Shown here piece by piece: positions 26,812 through 36,633 of a stretch of DNA of 64,000 bases. Source of the stretch: an alpha proteobacterium U9-1i (GTDB lineage: Bacteria; Pseudomonadota; Alphaproteobacteria; Caulobacterales; Aquidulcibacteraceae). Within the stretch, counting starts at the first letter, position 1. Every line of letters starts with the position of its first letter. Below the pieces are notes generated by a model, which saw only the letters and a program-made list of their open reading frames with translations, made no database searches and had not been told where the DNA came from. A program made the position numbers and the translations under genes. Location: the NCBI GenBank assembly GCA_000974665.1, contig BBSY01000002.1, positions 496,001 through 560,000 of the forward strand, in the 5' to 3' direction.

Positions 26812-28689
26812 ATGAGTTCTGAGCGCTCCTTCGATGTGATCGTCATCGGCGGCGGCCATGCCGGCTGCGAGGCCGCGGCGGCGGCCGCGCGCCTGGGCGC
26901 GCGCACGCTGCTGCTGACGCACAAGCTCGAGACCATCGGCGAGATGAGCTGCAACCCGGCCATTGGCGGGCTCGGGAAGGGCCATTTGGTCCGCGAGATC
27001 GATGCGCTCGACGGCGTCATGGGCCGGGTGGCCGACGCGGCGGGCATCCAGTTCCGGCTGCTCAATCGCTCCAAGGGCCCAGCCGTGCGCGGGCCGCGCG
27101 CCCAGTCCGACCGCAAGCTCTATCGCCAGGCCATGCAGGCGGCGCTGGCGGGGCAGGCGAACCTGACCATTGAGGCGGCGGCAGTCGAGGACTTGGTTCT
27201 GGCCGACGGCGCCGTGGTGGGCGTTACGACGGCCGACGGCCGCCAGTTCAACGCGCCCCGCGTCGTGCTCACCACCGGCACGTTCCTGAAGGGCGTCATC
27301 CATATCGGCGACAAGCGCATTCCGGCGGGCCGCCATGGCGAGGCGCCGGCGATCGGGCTCTCGGACCGCTTGTACGGCGCGGGTTTCGCGATGGGGCGGC
27401 TGAAGACCGGCACCCCGGCGCGGCTGCAATCCAGCTCCATCGATTGGGCGTCGCTGGAGCTGCAACACGGCGACGAGGAGCCATACCCATTCTCGTTCCT
27501 GACGGAGCGGATCACCAATACCCAAGTGCCCTGTGGCGTCACGTACACGACGACGGAAACGCACGCGATCATCGAGCAATCGCTCTCGAAGAGCGCCGTC
27601 TATTCCGGCGCGATCAGCGGTCGAGGGCCGCGCTATTGCCCGTCGATTGAAGACAAGGTCGTGCGCTTCGCGGAGAAGAATGCGCACCAGATTTTCCTCG
27701 AACCCGAGGGCCTCGACGACGACACCGCCTACCCCAACGGCATCAGCACCTCCTTGCCGGAAGACGTGCAGGATCGCTTCATCCGCACCATCCCGGGGCT
27801 CGAGAACGTCGTCATCAAACGCCACGCCTACGCGATCGAGTACGACTACGTCGATCCGCGCGAGCTGATGCCGACGCTTGAGACCAAGCGCATCGCCGGC
27901 CTCTATCTCGCCGGCCAGATCAACGGCACGACGGGTTACGAAGAAGCGGCCGCGCAAGGCTTGGTCGCGGGCCTCAACGCGGCGCGCGCCGCGAGCGGGG
28001 CGGGGCCGTTCGAGGTGACGCGCGCTGAAGGTTATATCGGCGTGATGATCGATGATCTCGTGACGCGCGGCGTCACCGAGCCGTATCGCATGTTCACCTC
28101 GCGCGCCGAGTATCGTCTCTCGCTGCGCGCCGACAACGCCGACCAACGCCTGACGCCGAAGGGTGTTGGGCTAGGCTGCGTGGGCAGCGAGCGATCGCGC
28201 AAATTCGCTGATAAAATGCGGGAAATCGAAGCCGCGCGCGCGCTGGCGAAATCGCTGGCGCTGACGCCGGTGCAAGCGACGCGCGCCGGTTTGCAGGTGA
28301 ACCAAGACGGCCAGCGCCGCGATGCTCTGCAGCTGCTGGCGTATCCCACCATCGACTTCGAAAAGCTGCGGGGCGTGTGGCCCGAGCTTGGCGCGCTCTC
28401 AAAGCAAGCGCGCGAGCAGCTTGAGATCGATGCGCTCTATTCGGGCTATCTCGAACGCCAGGCGCTCGACGTCGAAGCCTTCAAGCGCGATGAAAATCTG
28501 CGTCTCGATCCGGCGCTCGATTATGCGAGCGTCGGCGGTTTGTCGGCGGAGGTGCGCGAGAAGCTGACGCGCGCGAAGCCGGTTACGCTTGGCCAAGCCG
28601 CGCGCATTGAAGGCGTGACGCCGGGCGCGCTGACGGCGCTGCTGGCGCATGTGAAGCGCCCAAAGAGCAAAGACCAGAAGAGGGCGTGA
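26812..28689 (+). CDS. mnmG: tRNA uridine-5-carboxymethylaminomethyl modification enzyme MnmG (GidA)
   Basis: FAD/NADH-dependent partner of MnmE. The 625-residue protein has the FAD-binding [21 protein letters not shown] at the N-terminus, [23 protein letters not shown], the conserved cysteines region, [21 protein letters not shown] and a C-terminal helical domain. Start at 26812 gives the usual length. The stop overlaps the DUF3088 start by one base. Confidence 0.97.
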   Translation: MSSERSFDVIVIGGGHAGCEAAAAAARLGARTLLLTHKLETIGEMSCNPAIGGLGKGHLVREIDALDGVMGRVADAAGIQFRLLNRSKGPAVRGPRAQSDRKLYRQAMQAALAGQANLTIEAAAVEDLVLADGAVVGVTTADGRQFNAPRVVLTTGTFLKGVIHIGDKRIPAGRHGEAPAIGLSDRLYGAGFAMGRLKTGTPARLQSSSIDWASLELQHGDEEPYPFSFLTERITNTQVPCGVTYTTTETHAIIEQSLSKSAVYSGAISGRGPRYCPSIEDKVVRFAEKNAHQIFLEPEGLDDDTAYPNGISTSLPEDVQDRFIRTIPGLENVVIKRHAYAIEYDYVDPRELMPTLETKRIAGLYLAGQINGTTGYEEAAAQGLVAGLNAARAASGAGPFEVTRAEGYIGVMIDDLVTRGVTEPYRMFTSRAEYRLSLRADNADQRLTPKGVGLGCVGSERSRKFADKMREIEAARALAKSLALTPVQATRAGLQVNQDGQRRDALQLLAYPTIDFEKLRGVWPELGALSKQAREQLEIDALYSGYLERQALDVEAFKRDENLRLDPALDYASVGGLSAEVREKLTRAKPVTLGQAARIEGVTPGALTALLAHVKRPKSKDQKRA

Positions 28690-29030
28690 TGCAGCGCGAT
28701 ATTTTGTTCCTGCTGTCGGCGCCGTTCGAGGACAAAGGCGAGCCGTGGTTCTGCGCGTCGTGCGCGATGCTGGAGGGCGCGCTGTTCGCCAACCCGCATT
28801 GGAGCGAACTGATCGACGTGCGCCGTGTCGCGTACCCGCGACCGCGCGACGAGGTGATCGCGCTGATCGGCGTCGAGAACCAAAGCCTGCCGGTCTTGGT
28901 GCTGCCAGAAGGCGCCCCGGTCCCGGCTGAGGCAAAAATCGCCGCCAACGGCCGGGCGTTCCTGGACGACCCGAAAGCTATTTCCCGCCACCTGGTCGCC
29001 ATTTACGGCGGGGCGGGGCCGCATCCGTGA
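28689..29030 (+). CDS. DUF3088 domain protein
   Basis: 113 residues: DILFLLSAPFEDKGEPWFCASCAMLEG-type N-terminus with a CxxC (Cys-Ala-Ser-Cys), RVAYPRPRDEVIALIGVENQ and SLPVLVLPEG. This matches DUF3088, a thioredoxin-like small protein of unknown function. It is inserted between mnmG and rsmG with overlaps of one and four bases, so it is part of that operon. Confidence 0.8.
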   Translation: MQRDILFLLSAPFEDKGEPWFCASCAMLEGALFANPHWSELIDVRRVAYPRPRDEVIALIGVENQSLPVLVLPEGAPVPAEAKIAANGRAFLDDPKAISRHLVAIYGGAGPHP

Positions 29031-29665
29031 GTGTGGCATCCAGTTACGGCAAGGACGATCTCCAGCGCGACCTCAACGTTTCACAAGAAACAATCGCCCG
29101 CCTGGAGAGCCATCGTCGCCTGCTTGGGGAATGGTCCCAGCAGATGAATTTGGTCGGTCCGAAGGAGCTTGAGCTCTATTGGGGCCGTCACGCCCTCGAT
29201 TGCGCCCAACTGGCCCGCATGGCCCCGGCGGCGAAACGCTGGGTCGATCTGGGTGCGGGGGCAGGGTTTCCGGGGATAATCCTGGCGTGCCTGTTGGCGG
29301 AGACACCCGGCGCGTCGGTCCACCTCGTGGAATCCACCGGCAAGAAGGCCCGGTTTCTGGAAGAAGCCATCAGAGTCATTGGATTACCGGCTAAGGTATT
29401 CGGTGACCGCATTGAGGTTTTCGGCGCCGGCGAGGGGCCGTACGACGTTGTGACAGCCCGTGCGCTGGCTCCCTTGCCGCGACTCATGGGCTATGCGAAG
29501 CCGATTCTGGATCGCGGCGCGCAGGGCTTGTTCCTGAAGGGCGCAGACCTAGACGCCGAACTGGCCGCGACCAACGCTCTCAATGGTGGGGCGTACCAAG
29601 TGGACGTGCTGGAGAGCATCAGCGATCCGCGCGGCCGCGTGCTTCGCATCACGAAGGCCCGCTGA
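29027..29665 (+). CDS. rsmG: 16S rRNA (guanine527-N7)-methyltransferase
   Basis: Methylates G527 of 16S rRNA (GidB). The 212-residue Rossmann methyltransferase has WVDLGAGAGFPGIILACL (AdoMet motif I), HLVESTGKKARFLEEA and VVTARALAPLPRLMGYA. It starts at a GTG overlapping the previous stop by four bases. A parS-like sequence lies in its 5' coding part (29077-29092). Confidence 0.96.
   Translation: MSVASSYGKDDLQRDLNVSQETIARLESHRRLLGEWSQQMNLVGPKELELYWGRHALDCAQLARMAPAAKRWVDLGAGAGFPGIILACLLAETPGASVHLVESTGKKARFLEEAIRVIGLPAKVFGDRIEVFGAGEGPYDVVTARALAPLPRLMGYAKPILDRGAQGLFLKGADLDAELAATNALNGGAYQVDVLESISDPRGRVLRITKAR
29077..29092. promoter_or_regulatory. parS-like site 5 (inside rsmG)
   Basis: CGTTTCACAAGAAACA matches the parS consensus at 13 of 16 bases with perfect GTTTCAC and GAAACA half-sites. 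parS sites inside coding sequence near parAB are common in bacteria. Confidence 0.55.
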
Positions 29666-29696
29666 TCCTTTTGCCTCCTTGATTGGAGACGGGGAC

Positions 29697-30488
29697 ATGC
29701 GCGTTTTGGCGATCGCGAACCAGAAGGGCGGGGTGGGGAAGACGACCACCGCGATCAATCTCGGCACGGCTCTGGCCGCAGCCGGTTCGCGCGTCCTCAT
29801 CTTTGACACCGATCCGCAAGGCAACGCCTCGACCGGTTTGGACATCCACCCCGGCGACCGCCACGTCACATCCTATGACGTGCTCATCGCTCACCATCCG
29901 ATGGCGAAAGCCATCCTGCCGACGAAGGTGCCGAACCTCTTCATCACGCCGGGCGATGCGCGTTTGTCAGGCGTTGAAGGCGAGTTGCTCGGCGAAATGC
30001 GCCCGCAGTTTTTCCTGCGCAACGCTGTCGATCAATTCCGCTCCGAGAGCGACCTTTCGATCGACTACATCCTCATCGATTGCCCGCCGTCCTTGAACGC
30101 TTTGACGGTGAACGCGCTAACCGCCGCGGACGCGATTTTGGTGCCATTGCAAACGGAATTCTTCGCGCTGGAAGGTCTCGCGCAGCTGCTCGATACGATC
30201 CGCGCGGTGAAAGAAAATCTGAATCCGACGCTCGAGATCCAAGGTGTCGTGCTCACGATGTACGACAAGCGCACCACGCTCTCGGAGCAGGTCGCGACCG
30301 AGGTACGCAATCACTTCCCGGACAAGGTCTATGAGACGGTGATCCCGAGAAACGTGCGCGTGAGCGAAGCGCCGTCACATGGGTTGCCGGCAATCATCTA
30401 CGACCAGAAGGCGCCTGGTTCGGTTGCGTACATCAACCTTGCCCGCGAGTTGCTCGAACGGGAGCGGGCGAGGGCGGCGGCGGCCTAA
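29697..30488 (+). CDS. parA: Chromosome partitioning ATPase ParA (Soj)
   Basis: Deviant Walker ATPase that drives origin segregation with ParB. The 263-residue protein has the ParA-type P-loop NQKGGVGKTTTAINL (Lys10 signature, Lys15), FDTDPQGNASTGL, IDYILIDCPPSLN and VPLQTEFFALEGL. ATG at 29697 follows GGAGACGGGG. Conserved mnmG-rsmG-parA-parB order identifies it as the chromosomal, not plasmid, copy. Confidence 0.97.
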   Translation: MRVLAIANQKGGVGKTTTAINLGTALAAAGSRVLIFDTDPQGNASTGLDIHPGDRHVTSYDVLIAHHPMAKAILPTKVPNLFITPGDARLSGVEGELLGEMRPQFFLRNAVDQFRSESDLSIDYILIDCPPSLNALTVNALTAADAILVPLQTEFFALEGLAQLLDTIRAVKENLNPTLEIQGVVLTMYDKRTTLSEQVATEVRNHFPDKVYETVIPRNVRVSEAPSHGLPAIIYDQKAPGSVAYINLARELLERERARAAAA

Positions 30489-30584
30489 ACGCTCGGAAAT
30501 TTTTACCGGTGGGCAAGGAATTCCCACCAACTTGTTAAGCACGAGAGCGAATCAGGTTCGCACCTTGGGGCAGGAGCAGACGAC

Positions 30585-31658
30585 ATGAGCGATTTTCCGA
30601 GACCGCGCGGACTGGGCCGCGGACTATCGGCGCTGCTCGGCGAACCGGTGAAGGCTGACCTCACGCCGACGCCGCCGAAGCAAGCGCCTTGGGCTCCGCC
30701 TGTCGCGCCGATTGAGAACCGTGCGCCAGAAGCGCCGCCTGTCATGCAGCCGCCGATCGAGGTTGAGGCGCCGCGCCCGTCCGTCACGAACGTGTTCGAA
30801 CTTCCGGTTACGCACACGCCCGCGCCTCTGCCGCAACCCGAAGCGTCCGCGCCGACGCAGGCGGCAGGCGAGGGTGGGCCGCGCGGCATTCCGATTGATC
30901 TGGTGCAGCGCAACCCGGGCCAACCGCGCAAACATTTCGATGAGGGCGATCTCACCGATCTCGCAAACTCGATCAAAACCCACGGTGTGCTGCAACCGAT
31001 CTTGGTGCGCCCCATCGCCGGCGGACGATATGAAATCGTCGCGGGTGAACGCCGTTGGCGTGCTGCGCAGCGCGCAGGTTTGCACTCGATTCCGGCAGTC
31101 GTGCGCGATCTCGACGAAGTCGAAGTGGTCGAGATCGCGATCGTTGAGAACGTGCAGCGCACGGACCTCAACCCGATTGAAGAAGCGCAAGGCTTCCAAA
31201 CGCTCATCGATCGCTTCAATCGTACGCAGCAAGAGATTGCCGACGCGGTTGGCAAATCGCGCCCGCACATCGCCAACATGCTGCGCCTGTTGGCGCTACC
31301 CGACGATCTGCAAGAGATGGTGCGTGACGGCCGTTTGTCGTCCGGTCACGCGCGCGCGATCCTCACAGCGCCCGATCAACGCGCGCTTGCGCAACGCGCG
31401 CTGTCCGAAGGACTGAACGTTCGCGAGGTGGAGCGACTGGCTCAACTCGCGAAGGACGAAAAACACGGCCCCCGCGTGTCATCCGTCGCCGCGCCATCGA
31501 AGGATGCGGACACCGTGGCGCTCGAGCGGAGCTTGGGCGAAGCGCTTGGGCTGACGGTCATGATCGCTGACAAAGGCGGGGCGGGGGAGCTCAAGATTTC
31601 CTACCGCACGCTCGAACAACTCGACGATCTGGTGCGTCGACTCCGCGGCGGCGCGTAA
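30585..31658 (+). CDS. parB: Chromosome partitioning protein ParB (Spo0J)
   Basis: CTP-dependent parS-binding clamp. The 357-residue protein has an N-terminal GLGRGLSALLGE segment (ParA-stimulating region), a Pro-rich linker to about residue 95, the ParB/Srx CTPase domain with QPRKHF and GERRWRAAQRAGL, NVQRTDLNPIEEAQGFQ, the helix-turn-helix (TQQEIADAVGKSRPHIANMLRLL), and a C-terminal dimer helix. A 6-bp hairpin at 30508-30528 lies in the short parA-parB gap. Confidence 0.97.
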   Translation: MSDFPRPRGLGRGLSALLGEPVKADLTPTPPKQAPWAPPVAPIENRAPEAPPVMQPPIEVEAPRPSVTNVFELPVTHTPAPLPQPEASAPTQAAGEGGPRGIPIDLVQRNPGQPRKHFDEGDLTDLANSIKTHGVLQPILVRPIAGGRYEIVAGERRWRAAQRAGLHSIPAVVRDLDEVEVVEIAIVENVQRTDLNPIEEAQGFQTLIDRFNRTQQEIADAVGKSRPHIANMLRLLALPDDLQEMVRDGRLSSGHARAILTAPDQRALAQRALSEGLNVREVERLAQLAKDEKHGPRVSSVAAPSKDADTVALERSLGEALGLTVMIADKGGAGELKISYRTLEQLDDLVRRLRGGA

Positions 31659-31661
31659 GCG

Positions 31662-31850
31662 TCAGTTTAGCAAGCGCGCGAAGAACACGATCAACAAGCC
31701 GGCGAGGCCCCCCAGGGTCGAGCCGGCCCAGCGCCTTCGCTTCCACGCGAGCGCACCGATGGCGACGCCAACCAGCAAACCCGGCCAGCCAATCACAAAC
31801 GCCAGCATGATCCATTCGAACCACGTGAATTGGATGGAGATGTCGGACAT
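31662..31850 (-). CDS. Small two-helix membrane protein
   Basis: 62 residues: an N-terminal helix (WFEWIMLAFVIGWPGLLVGV, extending into AIGALAW), a basic KRRRW turn, and a second helix (AGSTLGGLAGLLIVFFARLL). The charge pattern fits two transmembrane segments. No family is recognised. It is convergent with parB and only three bases from its stop. Confidence 0.55.
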   Translation of the reverse strand: MSDISIQFTWFEWIMLAFVIGWPGLLVGVAIGALAWKRRRWAGSTLGGLAGLLIVFFARLLN

Positions 31851-31941
31851 GCCGCGAGGCTCCGTGCTCAGATCAAGGCTTGATCCGCCGCGCGCTCGGG
31901 CGGAAGCTCATTGCGAGGGACGCTAGCCAAGGATTTCGCCG

Positions 31942-32514
31942 ATGTCGCCGATTGCGCGCTTCGTGAGTTGCCTCGTCGCTGCTTCAGCTTTTGCCGGCGC
32001 CGCCTGGGCCGCGCCAGACTTAACCCCGGAAACGCACGGCCGTTCGGATCGCCTCGGCGGCGACACCTATTTCATCGGCGAGCAGATCCTTATCGACTTT
32101 GACGTCATCAACAACGGCGACGCACCCGCGCGTGGCACCAACGAAGGCGGAGCGTCGGGCTACATGGTCGATGTGATCATCTCGCGCGACAATACCGCGC
32201 CGGTGCGCTTCGCGGTGTATTCGCCAGCCTTTGTCGAAGACGCGTTGCTGCGCGGCGGCCGGATGAGCCGGACCGCGACCGTCGCGGCCGGCGCACGCGT
32301 TCAGTTCCGGGGGCCGCGTCTGATGCTCGGGACGCCGCCATTCCCGTATGACAAATACCAATTGGCGCTGCCGACCGGCATGACGCCGGGAAACTATTTC
32401 GTCTGCGTCCAAGTTGATCCAGGCGCGCGCATCGCTGAGAGCAACGAGTTGAACAACACCGCTTGCCACGCGATTCGGCTCCGCCTGCGCCCCGTTCTCA
32501 CGCATCGGCCCTGA
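31942..32514 (+). CDS. Exported CARDB-like domain protein
   Basis: 190 residues with a Sec signal peptide (cleavage after GAAWAA, about residue 23) and a single immunoglobulin-like CARDB-type domain: FDVINNGDAPA near the start and VDPGARIAESNELNNTACHA near the end, a signature pair of this family. CARDB domains are surface or periplasmic binding modules; the partner is unknown. A strong hairpin terminator follows. Confidence 0.75.
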   Translation: MSPIARFVSCLVAASAFAGAAWAAPDLTPETHGRSDRLGGDTYFIGEQILIDFDVINNGDAPARGTNEGGASGYMVDVIISRDNTAPVRFAVYSPAFVEDALLRGGRMSRTATVAAGARVQFRGPRLMLGTPPFPYDKYQLALPTGMTPGNYFVCVQVDPGARIAESNELNNTACHAIRLRLRPVLTHRP

Positions 32515-32530
32515 TCACGCAGGACAGAAA

Positions 32531-32561
32531 AAGGGCGCGGAGGGGAGATCTCCGCGCCCTT
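32531..32561. terminator. Bidirectional intrinsic terminator
   Basis: A 12-bp stem (AAGGGCGCGGAG paired with CTCCGCGCCCTT) with a seven-base loop. On the minus strand a T5 run follows, which makes it the terminator of the 30-codon gene at 32590-32682; on the plus strand it ends the CARDB gene. Confidence 0.85.
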
Positions 32562-32589
32562 TGGCATGCCGCACGTCGCTTGCGGGGCG

Positions 32590-32682
32590 CTACGCGACGA
32601 TCTGCGCGGCTTGGGAAAGGGTGGCCATCGCCATTGGTGCGAACACGGCGCAGGCGGCGATCAGGGTGTAAAACTTGGTCAT
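32590..32682 (-). CDS. 30-residue hydrophobic microprotein (family copy 1)
   Basis: A 30-codon gene on the minus strand, ATG at 32682, TAG at 32592-32590. The peptide begins MTKFYTLIAACAVFAPMAMA and ends TLSQAAQIVA. It is identical at 22 of 30 positions to the peptide at 45935-46027. The Shine-Dalgarno GGGGAGCA (plus-strand 32688-32695) is well placed, a small hairpin (32703-32717) precedes it, and a terminator (32531-32561) follows. The N-terminal part looks like a signal peptide or membrane helix, with an AMA cleavage motif possible after residue 20. The function is unknown. Confidence 0.8.
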   Translation of the reverse strand: MTKFYTLIAACAVFAPMAMATLSQAAQIVA

Positions 32683-32773
32683 CTCGGTGCTCCCCAGAAG
32701 CGTCATCGCTTCGATGAGCAAACCTAGGCCGCCTCAGGCCGTGCCGATGTGACCGGCGGCACAATAACAAAGC

Positions 32774-32801
32774 GGGCGGCGCTCCGGTCGAAGCGCCGCC
32801 C
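32774..32801 (-). terminator. Intrinsic terminator of katG
   Basis: A 10-bp GC-rich stem (GGGCGGCGCT paired with AGCGCCGCCC), eight-base loop, 24 bases after the katG stop on the minus strand, followed on that strand by a T-rich stretch (GCTTTGTTATTG). Confidence 0.8.
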
Positions 32802-32824
32802 CAATGTTAGCTAATGATGCAAGA

Positions 32825-35101
<2,277 letters not shown>

Positions 35102-36127
35102 TCAGGCGCCGACAAGTTTCGCGACGTTGCGAAACGCATCCGCGGCGATCAGCTCCTGCGGTGCGCCCGCTGTTTTCGCCCGCAACTCAGCGGCCCAGAG
35201 CACATCAAACGCGGCATTGAGCTTCTTGCCAGTCCACAGCCGCGCTTGAGCGGCGACGGCGTCGCGCTCCTTCCAAAACACCGGCGGACGCAGCTTCGCC
35301 ACGGCGTCGCTGGGGCTCGCGCCGTCGTCCATCTGCGCGCGCACGTCGCGCAATTGCAGCATGCGTCGGCCAAGCGCACGCAAAGCCGAAACGCCGGAGA
35401 GCGCGTCGATGCGCGCCAACGCCTCCACCGTGTCGGCGACACGGCCCGCCGCGGCGTAGAGGCTTGCCGCGTCGAGCGCGCTTTCGTTCTCGGTCGCCAT
35501 CAATTGCGCGAGGTCGTCGCTGTTGATCTTGCGGCCGAGGCCGTGGGCGAAGAGCGCGAGCTTTTCGATTTCCTTGCGCGCTAGACCACGATCGGCGGGC
35601 AGGCCGCCGAGGAAAATGTCTTGCGCGTCGCGCTCGAATTCGACGCCAAGCTCAGTCGCTAGCGTGCGCGCGAACTGAAAGCGGTCCGCTTCGCTCTCTT
35701 CATAGAAGGGGAGGCAGGCGGCGCGCTTGGCGTCGTTAAACTTTTTCACGAGCTCTGCGGTGGAGGCGAAGTCGCCGCCTTCGATGATCAGAAACCCAGA
35801 CGGCCTTCCCGCCTCGATGTCCTTCAGCGCGTCCAGTAACGCGGCGTCAGCGCGTTTGCCATCAACGCGCGCCCATACGATTGTCGGTCCGCCCAGCAAG
35901 CTTTGTGCGGCAAGCGCATCGGCCAAGCGCGCGCTGTCCTTGGCGATCTCATCCTCGCCAAGCTTGGTGATGGCGTAGGGGTCGTCGGACTTGCCCAAGC
36001 CCCACGCAGCCAAACGCTGAGCGGCCTCATGCACAAAGCTCGCATTGGGCCCGTACAACAAAACCGCGCGCGCGTTTTTGTCCGGCGCTTCAAGGAAACG
36101 CCGAACGCCGGCGCTGGCGATTTTCAA
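35102..36127 (-). CDS. holA: DNA polymerase III delta subunit
   Basis: Clamp-loader subunit that opens the beta ring. The 341-residue protein has the three-domain delta architecture: N-terminal RFLEAPDKNARAVLLYGPN without a functional P-loop, FLIIEGGDF, GRKINSDDLAQLM and a C-terminal helical collar. Overlaps lptE by four bases; the leuS-lptE-holA order is conserved in alphaproteobacteria. Confidence 0.93.
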   Translation of the reverse strand: MKIASAGVRRFLEAPDKNARAVLLYGPNASFVHEAAQRLAAWGLGKSDDPYAITKLGEDEIAKDSARLADALAAQSLLGGPTIVWARVDGKRADAALLDALKDIEAGRPSGFLIIEGGDFASTAELVKKFNDAKRAACLPFYEESEADRFQFARTLATELGVEFERDAQDIFLGGLPADRGLARKEIEKLALFAHGLGRKINSDDLAQLMATENESALDAASLYAAAGRVADTVEALARIDALSGVSALRALGRRMLQLRDVRAQMDDGASPSDAVAKLRPPVFWKERDAVAAQARLWTGKKLNAAFDVLWAAELRAKTAGAPQELIAADAFRNVAKLVGA

Positions 36128-36633
36128 TTCTGCGCCGTCCGCTGTTGCGCCATGCGTAGCGCAAGCTCGGCGCGGAAGCGTTGCGCCAGCACTTCGGCTG
36201 CCCGCTCACGTGCGTCGTCCTGTGCGGCGATTTCGCCGAACGCGGAGAAGGGGATGTCGTAATTGGTCACGGCGGTGACCGACCCACGCATCACCTGCGC
36301 GCCGCGTCCGGGTGGCGGCGTCAGGACATAGTTGGCGACCAGGCGCAATTCGGTACGAGAGGCCGATTCGTCGAGACGGATGCCGACGCCAGATACAGAT
36401 TCCGCGATCGAAATCTCAAGCTGCATAGGCTCGCCGCCCGTATTGGCTTCAACCGCGAGCAGCCGGTCGAGTTCGGTCTTCAACACATGACCGGCTTTCC
36501 CGTCGATCTGTGCGACGTTAACCGGGCCAATCGCAGCGCCGCCGCCGGCGGGGGCGTACATGGGCTGAAAGCCGCAGGCCGACAGCAACAATGTCAAGGA
36601 CGCCAGCAATGCGCGCATAAGGCTTCTCCTCAC
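36124..36633 (-). CDS. lptE: LPS-assembly lipoprotein LptE
   Basis: Outer-membrane lipoprotein that plugs and assembles LptD for LPS export. The 169-residue protein has a lipobox LSAC ([14 protein letters not shown]), the typical FQPMY segment after the Cys, and a beta-rich body ([27 protein letters not shown]). Start overlaps the leuS stop by four bases; an internal ATG at 36618 is an alternative. Confidence 0.9.
   Translation of the reverse strand: MRRSLMRALLASLTLLLSACGFQPMYAPAGGGAAIGPVNVAQIDGKAGHVLKTELDRLLAVEANTGGEPMQLEISIAESVSGVGIRLDESASRTELRLVANYVLTPPPGRGAQVMRGSVTAVTNYDIPFSAFGEIAAQDDARERAAEVLAQRFRAELALRMAQQRTAQN

Noticed and set aside
26794-28146. 450-codon minus-strand frame opposite mnmG
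   Set aside because: mnmG is unmistakable; the opposite frame has no family features.
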